Shown here piece by piece: positions 26,329-35,730 of a stretch of 64,000 bases of DNA. The notes below the pieces were generated by a model that was not told the origin of the DNA, searched no databases, and saw only the letters and a program-made list of their open reading frames with translations. The stretch comes from Vibrio tritonius (GTDB taxonomy: Bacteria > Pseudomonadota > Gammaproteobacteria > Enterobacterales > Vibrionaceae): positions 2,356,001-2,420,000 of the forward strand of contig NZ_AP014635.1 of the NCBI RefSeq assembly GCF_001547935.1, written 5' to 3'. Each line of letters opens with the position of its first letter. Position 1 is the stretch's first letter. The position numbers were made by a program, and so were the translations under genes.

Positions 26329-27540
26329 CTAATCCTGAGCAAAGGCTTCTTTGACCGGTTGTACTGTATGACTGCGATGAGTAAGTACAAACAACACTAG
26401 CATTGCAACCATAATCCAACCAGATAACGTAAATAGAAAGGTATAGCCCGTTTCTACCGCAATCATGCCATAAATAATAGCCCCTAAGCCGTTACCGATA
26501 TCCAACATGTTATAAAACGTGGCGCTAGCAGCACTGCTCTTTTCCGCTGGAACGCTGGTCAATATTTGAGTTTGTAATGCTGGGAATAAGGCACCTAAAC
26601 CAAATCCATAGGCCAAAGAGCAAACCAAGAATAAGGTCTCACTATGCACGCGAGCAATGCCAAAGAAGGCGACCATAAACAAAATCGTGCCGGGAATAAC
26701 CACGTAAGGTGCGCCTAATTTGTCGTAAATACGCCCTGAGAACAGACGTGAAATAAACACACATACCGTGGACAATAAGAAGAACAAACCCGGGCTGCCA
26801 ATGCCATTTTGCTGTGAAAAGATAGAAACGAAATTCAAAACACAACCATAACCGATACCAAACAGTAACGTTAACACAGCTGGGATTCGTGCGCCTTTTA
26901 CCGCAAATTGGTCAATATAAGAAATGGCCATTTTCGCAGGAGAGCTTTGGCTTGAGAGCTGCTTATGGAACCGACAAAAATAGGTCCACACTAACGCAAT
27001 CAGTTGGCTTGCAAGAGCAACATAAAACACATAGTAATAGTCGTAATCAAGAGCAAGCCATAAACCAATAGCGGGTGCCACGGCCATCGCGACGGTGGTC
27101 CCTAAACCAAAATACCCCATCCCTTCACCTTTGCGATGCGCAGGAATAACAGCAGCGGCCAACGTTGCGTAAAACGTGGTGGCAATGCCAAATCCGACGC
27201 CGTGCAGCAAACGTACTTCCAGCACACCATCCACAGATTGGCATGTGCCATAACCGACCACACAAATCAACGAAATGATGATACCAACAAAAAGGGAACC
27301 GATTGTGCCAAAACGTTTTTTAAGCACATCAGAAAAGAGACGAATAACGATAGCAGAAAAAACAAAGATACCCGCTACTAATCCTACTTGCGTCGCATTT
27401 GCCCCCATCTTGGACACATACAAAGGCAATACTGGTAGCAACAGATGGAAACCACCAAAAAACAGACCATTGGTGACAATTAATGCAACAAATTTAGCAT
27501 TCCACAACGATTGCGAATGCTCTGACTGAACTTTAGACAT
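26329..27540 (-). CDS. MFS transporter, multidrug or sugar efflux type
   Basis: 403 aa with 12 membrane segments in two halves. LFFGGFHLLLPVLPLYVSKMG and VFVFSAIVIRLFSDVLKKRFG resemble motif A; RLLHGVGFGIATTFYATLAAAVIPAHRKGEGMGYFG matches the motif B/C region of the drug:H+ antiporter groups. I chose ATG 27540 (MSKVQSEHSQ), with AAGGA seven bases upstream; the longer in-frame extension to 27633 has no such site. Substrate is unknown. Confidence 0.88.
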   Translation of the reverse strand: MSKVQSEHSQSLWNAKFVALIVTNGLFFGGFHLLLPVLPLYVSKMGANATQVGLVAGIFVFSAIVIRLFSDVLKKRFGTIGSLFVGIIISLICVVGYGTCQSVDGVLEVRLLHGVGFGIATTFYATLAAAVIPAHRKGEGMGYFGLGTTVAMAVAPAIGLWLALDYDYYYVFYVALASQLIALVWTYFCRFHKQLSSQSSPAKMAISYIDQFAVKGARIPAVLTLLFGIGYGCVLNFVSIFSQQNGIGSPGLFFLLSTVCVFISRLFSGRIYDKLGAPYVVIPGTILFMVAFFGIARVHSETLFLVCSLAYGFGLGALFPALQTQILTSVPAEKSSAASATFYNMLDIGNGLGAIIYGMIAVETGYTFLFTLSGWIMVAMLVLFVLTHRSHTVQPVKEAFAQD

Positions 27541-27882
27541 AAAGAATCCTTGCGTTTCTCGCTGCGTTATCCTCAATAGCCTACCTTTTACAACGCTCCG
27601 ATAAGCTGTTAGATAACCAACAAGAACAAACAAACCATGTAATGAAAACGAGAATGTGTAGAAAAACGGACTCTCGTGATTTGCGCTAAGCAGACCAATC
27701 TAATCGATGAGGAAAAAGCATGATTGGTGTAACGCGAAACTGAATAACATCAGTGAAAGGAAAACTAGCAGACGCTCATTTCAGCTTGGGAAACTGTCAT
27801 GATTGACGCCATAATAACTCCGCATGAAACCTCCATAATGTAACCTGTGCACGACAATATTTTAAAAATAAGCTTGAACAAG

Positions 27883-27958
27883 CAGTTTTATTATTGGAAG
27901 TGCGTCTATGTTGGTCAATATCAAAAAATGAAGCATTCCTATCCAATAATAAAAACTG
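27883..27958. repeat. 76-bp imperfect palindrome (hairpin or MITE-like element)
   Basis: Left arm CAGTTTTATTATTGGA (27883-27898) pairs with the right arm TCCAATAATAAAAACTG (27942-27958), with one extra base, and the flanking GGAAGTGC/GCATTCC adds weaker pairs. A second short inverted repeat GCTTGAACAAGC immediately precedes it. It lies in a 576-bp gap (27541-28116) that has no credible gene; a 64-codon frame through it (27847-28041) lacks a normal start. Confidence 0.6.
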
Positions 27959-28046
27959 TTATGCAACTAGATCCAACAAATCGATTCAATCTATCTTATA
28001 AATTGCTGATAAAGCAGACTCTTAGCAATAAGAGCACTTAAAGCAA

Positions 28047-28074
28047 AAAGCCTCGATCAATCGATCGAGGCTTT
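28047..28074 (-). terminator. Terminator downstream of the VanZ-like gene
   Basis: Stem AAGCCTCGAT/ATCGAGGCTT with CTTTTT on the minus strand after the stem; it lies 43 nt after the stop codon of the minus-strand gene. Confidence 0.75.
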
Positions 28075-28116
28075 AATTATTCATCTCATTCAGTTTACTT
28101 GATTTGCTCAAAGGTC

Positions 28117-28470
28117 TTAATGATGTCCAACACGCATCAAGATTTGAGCGAGTAAGATACCCGTTAATCCACCTAAGATATCCACCATCACATCCATGGT
28201 TTCTAAACCGTGGTGATGACCCCAAATCTCACAGATTTCATGGCCCAATGGGATCATAACGATCAATAAGCAGTGCCAGCGCCAGCTTAACCTTGATAGT
28301 GCCCACGTCGTGACCACACCAACCAAACCGAAAGCGAGAAAGTGCAGTTCAAAATGCCAAGGGCCAGCGGCCTGACCTACCGCAGGAACGTAGGCGCCAG
28401 CGAACAGTACTGACAGCATGACGCTAAACGTTAGTAAGCGCCATGGATGGGATACGGATGATAAGTACAT
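28117..28470 (-). CDS. Small membrane protein, VanZ-like
   Basis: 117 aa with about three to four membrane segments (12-30, 43-60, 65-80, 92-110). The pattern HFLAFGLVGVVTTWAL followed by LGHEICEIWGHH and DVMVDILGGLTGILLAQ is that of the small VanZ-like integral membrane proteins, in which E/D and G positions of the last helix are conserved. Function is unknown for most members. The gene stands alone with its own terminator. Confidence 0.65.
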   Translation of the reverse strand: MYLSSVSHPWRLLTFSVMLSVLFAGAYVPAVGQAAGPWHFELHFLAFGLVGVVTTWALSRLSWRWHCLLIVMIPLGHEICEIWGHHHGLETMDVMVDILGGLTGILLAQILMRVGHH

Positions 28471-28657
28471 GTTGCCCCCGAATGAGTATACCTATTGAAT
28501 ATAGCGACGCTGTCACCAAACAGCAATCAGATGGTAACAGTGATAGGTCATCACTGCGTTCGTTTTGCGTTAGGATTATTGCCTACGTGCTGTTCTTCGC
28601 GTCAAAAACACGCCACAGACAAAAGACATACCACTCGTAAGGAAAAGGTAAGTTCGC

Positions 28658-29272
28658 CTAATCAAGGCGGCAAGCATGACAATCCCACATTGTCATAATA
28701 AAATCGAGCGCTTGAGTGAGTGTCGCTAACGTCGCTCCATCACGAATTTCTATCGAAAGCCCTTTGAGAAAGGAATCAAACACCATAGCAAAACTCAAAA
28801 CATCGGTTTTTTCACTGAGTTCGTGTTGCTCTACCCCACGTTGAACGCATCGCACTAATGCTTGGCGAGTTTGATGACGAGCTTGTTCTGAAACCCGGCA
28901 AATCGCTTGATTATCATCGTCGCAATTTAGTCCAGCAAGAACCGCCATACAACCTTTGGGTGTTTGGCTATCTAGTTGTGCTTCAATGGTCTTTTTCAAC
29001 ATAGCATACATTGCGCTACGAGCACTCATCGAAGTATCTTCAAGCGGTTGATTTAGCGCCTCACACATCGTCATGTACTTGGCCAGGCACTCTTCGAACA
29101 GTTGCTGTTTAGAGCCAAAAGCCGCATAAAAGCTCGCAGAGGAGAGATTACCTAACTGAGCTTTCAACTCAGCCAATGAGGTGGGTTCATACCCTTTTTC
29201 CCAAAAGAGATGCATCGCTTTGGTGATCGCTTCATCGCGGTCAAAATTTCGCGGCCTACCAACTCGTGCCAT
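28658..29272 (-). CDS. TetR/AcrR-family transcriptional regulator
   Basis: 204 aa repressor-type protein. The N-terminal helix-turn-helix (RDEAITKAMHLFWEKGYEPTS and SSASFYAAFGSKQQLFEECL, residues 12-60) is typical, and the rest is a helical ligand-binding domain. It lies near two MFS transporter genes. The plus-strand exporter starting at 29843 is the more likely target, because it is transcribed away from this gene with the DUF2986 gene between. Ligand and operator are not readable. Confidence 0.9.
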   Translation of the reverse strand: MARVGRPRNFDRDEAITKAMHLFWEKGYEPTSLAELKAQLGNLSSASFYAAFGSKQQLFEECLAKYMTMCEALNQPLEDTSMSARSAMYAMLKKTIEAQLDSQTPKGCMAVLAGLNCDDDNQAICRVSEQARHQTRQALVRCVQRGVEQHELSEKTDVLSFAMVFDSFLKGLSIEIRDGATLATLTQALDFIMTMWDCHACRLD

Positions 29273-29349
29273 GTACTCTTTTCTCCCTTACGTTTTTATT
29301 GGGTGAGAGGTCATTCCTTTACACTCTCCCTCAATAAGAAATCAGCCGC

Positions 29350-29562
29350 TTACTCGGCGGTGACTTGAGTTGCCTCGCTCTCTTCGTCTAATTCCACGAC
29401 GGCAACGGCTTCCTCATTTACTTGCTGTTCGGCTTCTTGTGCTTCTAATGCCGCACGTTCTGCTTTAGAGATGTAGCGCGGTTTGTTGCTACGGTGCAGG
29501 CGAGCGTTCGCCTTTTTTTGCTTCTGCTTGTATATCTGATTAATCTTTTTCTTGCGGTTCAT
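29350..29562 (-). CDS. DUF2986 family small basic protein
   Basis: 70 aa. Strongly basic N-terminal half (MNRKKKINQIYKQKQKKANA, then SNKPRYISKAERAALE) and an acidic C-terminal tail (VVELDEESEATQ). The N-terminal pattern matches the DUF2986 proteins found in Vibrio and relatives; function unknown. A nucleic-acid-binding role is possible from the charge, but this is inference. It stands alone. Confidence 0.8.
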   Translation of the reverse strand: MNRKKKINQIYKQKQKKANARLHRSNKPRYISKAERAALEAQEAEQQVNEEAVAVVELDEESEATQVTAE

Positions 29563-29842
29563 TATGAGGCATCCTCAGGTAAATGGCGCAGTAAAATAGC
29601 AGAAAGCGCACGCTTATTCTACGTATCCTTACATCATAAATTTGGGGGCGGATTTATGAATATCAATCACTATAGTTACTCACATCGTCCTCATTATGTC
29701 TTCGCTTATCTATCATACAATTTAGAACATACAGCCACTTTTTTTGCTGATTCGGTACTCTGCATTGCCAATAGTGAGGAAAAGTAGCACAGCAAGTAGC
29801 ACACAGTGCATACCCCATCTTTTGTTCAATACGAGTCCACTC

Positions 29843-31039
29843 ATGAAACAAATACACCTTTCCTATACAGGAGCGGCACTATCCTTAGTTACAACGTATT
29901 TAGCCTCTGGTACCCCCATTCCACTTTACGGGCGCTATCAGTTGGAAAATGGCGTTAGCTATATGGCGCTATCGTTAAGTTCAGTCTTGTATTTTATTGG
30001 CGCGGTCACAGCGCTGCTCTTTTTCGGCCGAGTATCCAACTTTTTGGGTCGCAAACCCATCGCTCTTGTGACCGTACTGCTCGCTGGCGTGTCTACCTTC
30101 TACTTTATGAATATTACGGAAGCGACGCCTTTGATCGTTGGTCGGCTATTGCAAGGGTTGGCATCGGGTTTAGCCTCAACAGCCATGGCAGCCTGGGTGG
30201 TTGATAATGCCAAAGCAGTTCCCCGCTGGTTAACCCCCGCAATTTTAAGCTGTGGCCCAATGACAGGGCTAACTATTGGTGGTGTGGGTTCTGGTGTGCT
30301 GGTTGAATATGGTCCAGATCCGCGCCACTTGTCTTTTTATATCGTATTAGTGCTATTGCTATGCTGCCTAGCTTTACTGGTGATGAGCACTGATTCCGTT
30401 ATTCATAAGTCAGGCGCATTAAATTCTCTCAAACCCCGATTAGCGCTACCTTGCAAAGCACGAAGTGCATTTCCCGTGGCCGCTTCTACTTTTGTCTGCA
30501 CTTGGGCATTAGGGGGATTTTTCCAAGCATTTGGCCCAGCAATGGCACAACACAATTTACACTCATCAAGCGCAGTCGCTGCTGCCTTTGTCTTTGCCGC
30601 CATTATGGCGCCAAGTTCACTCGGCGCTTCTCTCGCAGGCCGAGTATCGGCCATCAAGGCACAAAAGGTAGGAATGTACAGTTTCACACTGCTACTGGGT
30701 GGAATTTTGTTTTTCCTTTACCAAGGCATGCTTATTCCATTTGTGATCACCAGTATCTTGGCTGGGATTGCCCAAGGTGGCGTACTCACCGGAAGCATTC
30801 AAACCTTAGTCACCGATTTAGAGCAGGATGAACGCGCGAGTGTGTTATCTCTGATTTACACCACATCTTACATAGGTGCCGCTATCCCAACTCTTGTCGC
30901 TGGGCGTGCATCTGAACACTATTCACTGTTTACCATCGCATGTGGCTATGGAGTGTTGGCACTACTTGGCTCAATCTATATGTTTGTTTTTCATAGCAAA
31001 ACGTCAAAAACGCAGGTCAATCAGCACGTTCGTTCTTAA
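29843..31039 (+). CDS. MFS transporter
   Basis: 398 aa with 12 membrane segments. Motif A-like FGRVSNFLGRKPIALVTV lies between TM2 and TM3, and GRLLQGLASGLASTAMAAWV corresponds to motif B. The start at ATG 29843 (MKQIHLSYTG) begins directly before TM1; an upstream in-frame TTG would add 33 residues with no membrane-protein character. The ribosome binding site is weak (CGAG). Probably an efflux permease; substrate unknown. The TetR gene at 28658 may regulate it. Confidence 0.85.
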   Translation: MKQIHLSYTGAALSLVTTYLASGTPIPLYGRYQLENGVSYMALSLSSVLYFIGAVTALLFFGRVSNFLGRKPIALVTVLLAGVSTFYFMNITEATPLIVGRLLQGLASGLASTAMAAWVVDNAKAVPRWLTPAILSCGPMTGLTIGGVGSGVLVEYGPDPRHLSFYIVLVLLLCCLALLVMSTDSVIHKSGALNSLKPRLALPCKARSAFPVAASTFVCTWALGGFFQAFGPAMAQHNLHSSSAVAAAFVFAAIMAPSSLGASLAGRVSAIKAQKVGMYSFTLLLGGILFFLYQGMLIPFVITSILAGIAQGGVLTGSIQTLVTDLEQDERASVLSLIYTTSYIGAAIPTLVAGRASEHYSLFTIACGYGVLALLGSIYMFVFHSKTSKTQVNQHVRS

Positions 31040-31084
31040 TCAGGATGGGTAATTCGTGACAAGAATATTTAGATAGGTAAAATG

Positions 31085-31120
31085 AAAAAGCCCCGACAAC
31101 TCATAGAGTTCTCGGGGCTT
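31085..31120 (-). terminator. Terminator downstream of tRNA-Arg
   Basis: Stem AAGCCCCGA/TCGGGGCTT followed on the minus strand by CTTTTTC; lies 9 nt after the tRNA 3' end. Confidence 0.8.
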
Positions 31121-31128
31121 GAATTTGA

Positions 31129-31205
<77 letters not shown>

Positions 31206-31406
31206 GCTACAGGGAAAGGATTATACGAGTTAAAGAGGGTAAATCAACGCATTTCTCTAACAATCTGTTTCAAATGACGATTTTTTTACCAATAAATGCT
31301 AATCCGATTAAAAACACCTCAAAGCAAACGTTTGCCTATAGATGTTCTCTGAATTATCTGCGACAATGCGCGCAAAAATTTCACGACCCAAGTGTTAAGG
31401 AAAGTC

Positions 31407-32267
31407 ATGACTGCCCAAAATATAGATGGAAAGCTCATATCTCAAACGGTTCGCTCAGAAGTTGCTGAGCGTGTTAAAGCACGTCTTGCCCAAGGGCTAC
31501 GCGCTCCCGGCCTTGCTGTTGTCTTGGTAGGTGAAGATCCTGCATCACAAGTTTATGTCGGCAGTAAGCGCCGCGCTTGTGAAGAAGTCGGGTTTATCTC
31601 TAAATCATACGATATGCCAGCTACCACTACCCAAGACGAATTGCTCGCTTTGGTTGATGAATTAAATAACGATCCAACCATTGACGGTATTTTGGTTCAG
31701 TTGCCGCTGCCAAAAGGCATCGACTCAACGCCAGTTCTCGAACGTATTTCCCCAGCGAAAGACGTTGATGGTTTCCACCCATACAACGTTGGCCGCTTAG
31801 CACAACGTATTCCGGTACTACGCTCTTGCACCCCAAAAGGGATTATTACGTTACTTGAGCGTTATAACATCGAAGTGCGCGGTAAACATGCGGTTATCGT
31901 TGGCGCGTCGAATATTGTCGGTCGCCCTATGACACTAGAATTGCTTCTGGCGGGCTGTACTACCACCACTTGTCACCGTTTTACACAAGATCTCGAACAT
32001 CATGTTCGCCAAGCAGACTTGCTCGTAGTTGCGGTCGGTATACCCCACTTCATCCCGGGAGAATGGGTCAAAGAAGGCGCTATCGTGATCGATGTCGGTA
32101 TCAACCGCTTAGAGTCTGGTAAATTAGTGGGTGATGTGGACTATGATGTCGCTCGTGAGAAAGCCAGCTTTATTACGCCAGTTCCTGGTGGTGTTGGCCC
32201 AATGACAGTAGCAAGCTTGATTGAAAACACCTTAATTGCTTGCGAGCTCAATGAAACTCAAAACTAA
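31407..32267 (+). CDS. folD: Bifunctional methylenetetrahydrofolate dehydrogenase/methenyltetrahydrofolate cyclohydrolase FolD
   Basis: Interconverts 5,10-methylene- and 10-formyl-tetrahydrofolate using NADP+. 286 aa with the catalytic Lys motif [14 protein letters not shown], the folate-binding stretch [13 protein letters not shown], the dinucleotide-binding [13 protein letters not shown] and the C-terminal signature [17 protein letters not shown] 31407 has AAGGA at a normal distance and gives the usual N-terminus (MTAQNIDGK). Supplies formyl-THF, which PurU, encoded 14 kb away, hydrolyses. Confidence 0.97.
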   Translation: MTAQNIDGKLISQTVRSEVAERVKARLAQGLRAPGLAVVLVGEDPASQVYVGSKRRACEEVGFISKSYDMPATTTQDELLALVDELNNDPTIDGILVQLPLPKGIDSTPVLERISPAKDVDGFHPYNVGRLAQRIPVLRSCTPKGIITLLERYNIEVRGKHAVIVGASNIVGRPMTLELLLAGCTTTTCHRFTQDLEHHVRQADLLVVAVGIPHFIPGEWVKEGAIVIDVGINRLESGKLVGDVDYDVAREKASFITPVPGGVGPMTVASLIENTLIACELNETQN

Positions 32268-32289
32268 ATTCAGTTTTTATTAGAGTACC

Positions 32290-32322
32290 AAAAAGCGGCA
32301 GTCAAATGACTGCCGCTTTTTT
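32290..32322. terminator. Bidirectional terminator between folD and the MltB-like gene
   Basis: Stem AAAAGCGGCAGTC/GACTGCCGCTTTT followed by TT; serves convergent genes. Confidence 0.85.
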
Positions 32323-32369
32323 AATGATCATTGAATGATCTGAGTGAATTGGAACTCTATCTTTCTCTT

Positions 32370-33344
32370 TTAAAACACGATAGCATCCGCTAAATGAGAA
32401 ACCGCCAACGCAAAGTAGTATGAACGGTTCCATTTCATCAACACGTTATAGTTGTTGTATACCAAATACACACGCCCTTTTTCATCATCTGGAATGATAA
32501 GCCAAGCTTTAATGTCTTTACTTAATTTAGGCAGTTCACGACCATCGTAGCGAGTCACACCAAGCTTGTTCCATTCGTGCAAATAGCGCCCTTTATCGGC
32601 CTCTCTACCCGCTAGGCTTGCATCAAACCCACTTGGCAGCTTAACTTGACGCCCCCAAGTCCAATGGTCATTCCAGCCTGATTTACTCAGATAATTGGCA
32701 GTGGATGCAAACACATCGACTTTCGTACCCCAGATGTCTTTTTTACCATCGCCGTCACCGTCCGCAGCAAATGCCAAAAACGAACTAGGCATAAACTGAC
32801 ACTGCCCCATCGCACCAGCCCATGAGCCTTTCATGGATTTCGCTTCAATGTGGCCCTGTTGCAAAATTTTAAGTGCCGCCATCGTTTCATTACGGAAGAA
32901 CGACTCACGGCGACCGTCGTAGGCCATAGTAGATAAAGCATCAATGACATTATAACCTCCGGTTAAAGAACCAAAGTTACTCTCTACTCCCCACAGAGCG
33001 ACAATAAACCGAGGCTGAACACCATATTCAGCACCAATTTTTTGCAGCTCATCATGATATTTCTTATACAGGTTTTTCGCCTGTTTCACTTTCCAACTGG
33101 GGACGGCACGCGGAATGTATTCGTCTAAAGTCAGTTTTTTCTCTGGTTGGTTGCGATCAGCCACAACCGCCCGAGGACGATACTGAACACCAGCAAAGGC
33201 ATCTTGAATCACTGTGTCCGAGATCCCTTCTTGTTTTGCCTGCTGTTTTAAGCCTTCAACATACTTTTCAAAACCAGCACTGTCGCCGGCTAACACTGGT
33301 GAGGCGAGTGTTACACCTAAAATAATCGAAAGTAACTTTCTCAA
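32370..33344 (-). CDS. Lytic murein transglycosylase, MltB family
   Basis: Periplasmic enzyme that cleaves peptidoglycan glycan strands with formation of 1,6-anhydro-muramic ends. The catalytic Glu is in ALWGVESNFGSLTG (near residue 122), followed by AMGQCQFMPSSFLAFA and the DGDGDGKKDIWGTKVDVFAS segment typical of MltB/Slt35. I chose the TTG at 33344: it has a strong AGGAGG six bases upstream and opens directly into a signal peptide (LRKLLSIILGVTLASPVLAGD). The ATG at 33398 lies 18 codons upstream with no signal-like sequence. No lipobox cysteine is seen, so it is probably soluble, unlike E. coli MltB. Confidence 0.88.
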   Translation of the reverse strand: MRKLLSIILGVTLASPVLAGDSAGFEKYVEGLKQQAKQEGISDTVIQDAFAGVQYRPRAVVADRNQPEKKLTLDEYIPRAVPSWKVKQAKNLYKKYHDELQKIGAEYGVQPRFIVALWGVESNFGSLTGGYNVIDALSTMAYDGRRESFFRNETMAALKILQQGHIEAKSMKGSWAGAMGQCQFMPSSFLAFAADGDGDGKKDIWGTKVDVFASTANYLSKSGWNDHWTWGRQVKLPSGFDASLAGREADKGRYLHEWNKLGVTRYDGRELPKLSKDIKAWLIIPDDEKGRVYLVYNNYNVLMKWNRSYYFALAVSHLADAIVF

Positions 33345-33417
33345 GATCTCCTCCTTGAGCGGTGAGGCGTTTGAAAGCGGAGCCTCAGGTTTCATCAAAA
33401 TTCGAGACTGATTGATG

Positions 33418-33699
33418 TCATTTACCCTGTTGATTCGCCCTTTCTTGTTTATATTTTTCTAGTAAATTCTCTGGCGGCGGTGGTAATTGCAGGAAAAAAC
33501 CTTGTTCGTTTAAAGCGCTTTTCACTTTTTCCACATCTACCAGCGCTAATTGACGCTTGTCCAGATTAACTAACATTACAAAACTAGGTTTACCGAACAC
33601 CTGCATTAGAGTGTCAGGTACCTGTGAAAAATCGTCTCGTTTTGGCACATAGAGATAGGTGCCTTCTTTCTTAGAACTTTTATAGATAGAGCAAAGCAT
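33418..33699 (-). CDS. ycgL: YcgL domain protein
   Basis: 93 aa conserved small protein ([18 protein letters not shown], then [19 protein letters not shown], then [18 protein letters not shown]). The family is limited to gammaproteobacteria and sits next to minC in many genomes, as here, divergent with 201 nt between. Its biochemical function is not established. It also lies 73 nt before the MltB-like gene on the same strand, so a shared transcript is possible. Confidence 0.93.
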   Translation of the reverse strand: MLCSIYKSSKKEGTYLYVPKRDDFSQVPDTLMQVFGKPSFVMLVNLDKRQLALVDVEKVKSALNEQGFFLQLPPPPENLLEKYKQERANQQGK

Positions 33700-33900
33700 G
33701 ACAAGCCTTTTATTGTAAATAAGCCGCTTTTATCGCGTTTTTGTACAGAAACCGTCAAGTTTCAATAAAATTACCAGCAAATCACTCAAAAGGTTGTAAG
33801 ATAACTTGCTGTGGTCTGTTATGGAATATAACATGACACCCCTAGTCTCAGGCAACGCCCTTTCTTAATTAGCCATGAGTTTATCGAGGTCACAGTAACG

Positions 33901-34563
33901 ATGTCTAATATACCTGACCTAAAAGGTAGTAGTTTCACTTTGTCAGTATTACACCTTTCTGACAATCAAATCGCCAATAGCGTAGAATTTTTAAAACAGA
34001 AAGTGGAACAAGCACCTGCTTTTTTCGCGAGTGCCCCCGTTGTAATCAATATTGCCAAAGTGACTAGCGATATTGATTTCAGTGGATTAAAACAAGGTAT
34101 TGCTGATGCTGGATTAATTCCAGTGGGCATTACAGGTTGTCATGATAAACGTACGCAGAATTTAGCGAAAGACGCCGGATTTGCCGTGATGACCACCAGC
34201 AATTCACCCACCAATGCTCCCGCTCTGATTGCACCAACCAAAGTTATCCATACTCCAATTCGCTCTGGGCAACAGGTGTACGCAAAAGACGGTGATTTAG
34301 TCATTCTCAATCACGTTAGTCCAGGAGCTGAAGTGATTGCCGATGGTTCAATCCATATTCATGGGACCTTGCGCGGCCGGGCAATTGCTGGAGCGAGTGG
34401 TCAAAAACAAGCAAAGATTATCTGTCAAGATTTACAAGCTGAACTAGTCTCTATTGCAGGGAACTATTGGCTTAGTGACCAAATTGAAAGTGAGTTTTGG
34501 CAAAAGAAAGTGATCCTGAGTATGAATGAAGAATCACTGCATTTTGAACTACTTACTATATAA
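33901..34563 (+). CDS. minC: Septum site-determining protein MinC
   Basis: Inhibits FtsZ assembly at the cell poles when brought to the membrane by MinD. 220 aa with an N-terminal FtsZ-binding domain (about 1-105, [10 protein letters not shown]) and a C-terminal beta-helix domain (about 115-220, with [41 protein letters not shown]) that binds MinD. First gene of minCDE; 20 nt before minD. Confidence 0.97.
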   Translation: MSNIPDLKGSSFTLSVLHLSDNQIANSVEFLKQKVEQAPAFFASAPVVINIAKVTSDIDFSGLKQGIADAGLIPVGITGCHDKRTQNLAKDAGFAVMTTSNSPTNAPALIAPTKVIHTPIRSGQQVYAKDGDLVILNHVSPGAEVIADGSIHIHGTLRGRAIAGASGQKQAKIICQDLQAELVSIAGNYWLSDQIESEFWQKKVILSMNEESLHFELLTI

Positions 34564-34583
34564 GTTTGAAAGGAAAATAAAAA

Positions 34584-35396
34584 ATGGCACGCATTATTGT
34601 CGTAACGTCAGGAAAAGGCGGTGTTGGTAAAACCACCTCTAGCGCAGCGATCGCGTCGGGGTTAGCGCTTAAAGGCAAAAAAACGGCGGTTATCGATTTC
34701 GATATCGGCTTACGTAATCTAGATCTTATTATGGGGTGTGAACGACGCGTTGTTTACGATTTCGTTAATGTAATCAACGGCGAAGCAACCCTAAATCAAG
34801 CGCTTATCAAAGACAAGCGCAACGAAAACCTCTTTATTCTGCCAGCATCACAGACTCGAGATAAAGACGCCCTAACAACTGATGGTGTGAAACGCGTACT
34901 CGATGAGTTAGACAGTATGGGGTTTGACTTTGTTATCTGTGATTCTCCTGCGGGCATAGAACAAGGCGCATTAATGGCACTTTACTTCGCTGATGAAGCA
35001 ATTGTCACAACAAACCCAGAAGTCTCTTCTGTGCGCGATTCAGACCGTATTCTAGGCATTCTTGATTCCAAATCGCTTCGAGCAGAAGAAGGCAAAGAAC
35101 CGGTCAAACAACATCTTTTACTTACTCGCTACAACCCAGCTCGCGTTAACCAAGGCGAAATGCTGAGCGTGAACGACGTCGAAGAAATTCTACACATTCC
35201 GTTATTAGGTGTGATTCCAGAAAGCCAAGCGGTATTGAATGCATCAAACAAAGGTATTCCTGTTATTTTTGACGAACAGTCAGATGCAGGCCAAGCTTAC
35301 GATGACACCGTTGCACGTTTACTCGGTCAGGAGATCGAATTCCGTTTTCTGACTGAACCTAAAAAAGGAATTTTTAAACGACTGTTTGGAGGCTAA
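34584..35396 (+). CDS. minD: Septum site-determining ATPase MinD
   Basis: Membrane-associated ATPase of the ParA/MinD type. Deviant Walker A GKGGVGKT at residues 10-17, MAVIDFDIGLRNLDL-like switch I with DFDIGLRN, VICDSPAGIE as Walker B, and the C-terminal amphipathic membrane helix KKGIFKRLFGG. 270 aa, the usual length. AAGGAAA precedes the start. It recruits MinC and is released by MinE, giving pole-to-pole oscillation in rod cells. Confidence 0.98.
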   Translation: MARIIVVTSGKGGVGKTTSSAAIASGLALKGKKTAVIDFDIGLRNLDLIMGCERRVVYDFVNVINGEATLNQALIKDKRNENLFILPASQTRDKDALTTDGVKRVLDELDSMGFDFVICDSPAGIEQGALMALYFADEAIVTTNPEVSSVRDSDRILGILDSKSLRAEEGKEPVKQHLLLTRYNPARVNQGEMLSVNDVEEILHIPLLGVIPESQAVLNASNKGIPVIFDEQSDAGQAYDDTVARLLGQEIEFRFLTEPKKGIFKRLFGG

Positions 35397-35402
35397 TGAC
35401 GT

Positions 35403-35666
35403 ATGTCACTACTTGAATTTTTCCGCCCAACGAAAAAAACAACGGCCAGCTTAGCCAAAGAACGTTTGCAAATTATTGTGGCAGAACGTCGCAGCGGCAG
35501 TGACCCTGCACCTACTTACCTACCACAATTAAAAGAAGACATTCTAAAAGTGATCGCTAAGTATGTGCCGATTGATCCAGAAATGGTTGAGTTAACTTTC
35601 GATCACAAGGACGACGATATTTCAGTATTAGAACTGAACGTCAAACTGCCTGAAGAAGAACGCTAA
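35403..35666 (+). CDS. minE: Cell division topological specificity factor MinE
   Basis: 87 aa. N-terminal membrane-targeting and MinD-contact region ([30 protein letters not shown]), then the dimerisation domain ([27 protein letters not shown]). Starts 6 nt after minD and ends the operon with a terminator at 35682. Confidence 0.98.
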   Translation: MSLLEFFRPTKKTTASLAKERLQIIVAERRSGSDPAPTYLPQLKEDILKVIAKYVPIDPEMVELTFDHKDDDISVLELNVKLPEEER

Positions 35667-35681
35667 TTCAGAGCTTAAAAC

Positions 35682-35711
35682 AAAAATGCCAGCCGCAGGG
35701 CTGGCATTTTT
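35682..35711. terminator. Bidirectional terminator after minE
   Basis: Stem AAAAATGCCAGCC/GGCTGGCATTTTT, shared with the convergent peptidase gene. Confidence 0.85.
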
Positions 35712-35730
35712 ATTATTAACATTCAATTAA

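Noticed and set aside
27847-28041. 64-codon plus-strand reading frame in the MFS-VanZ gap
   Set aside because: It starts with GTG, has no ribosome binding site, runs through the 76-bp palindrome and has no recognisable composition.
29656-29787. Short reading frame (about 43 codons) rich in Tyr and His upstream of the MFS gene
   Set aside because: A GGGGGCGG lies before its ATG, but there is no support beyond that. A leader peptide is possible but cannot be shown.
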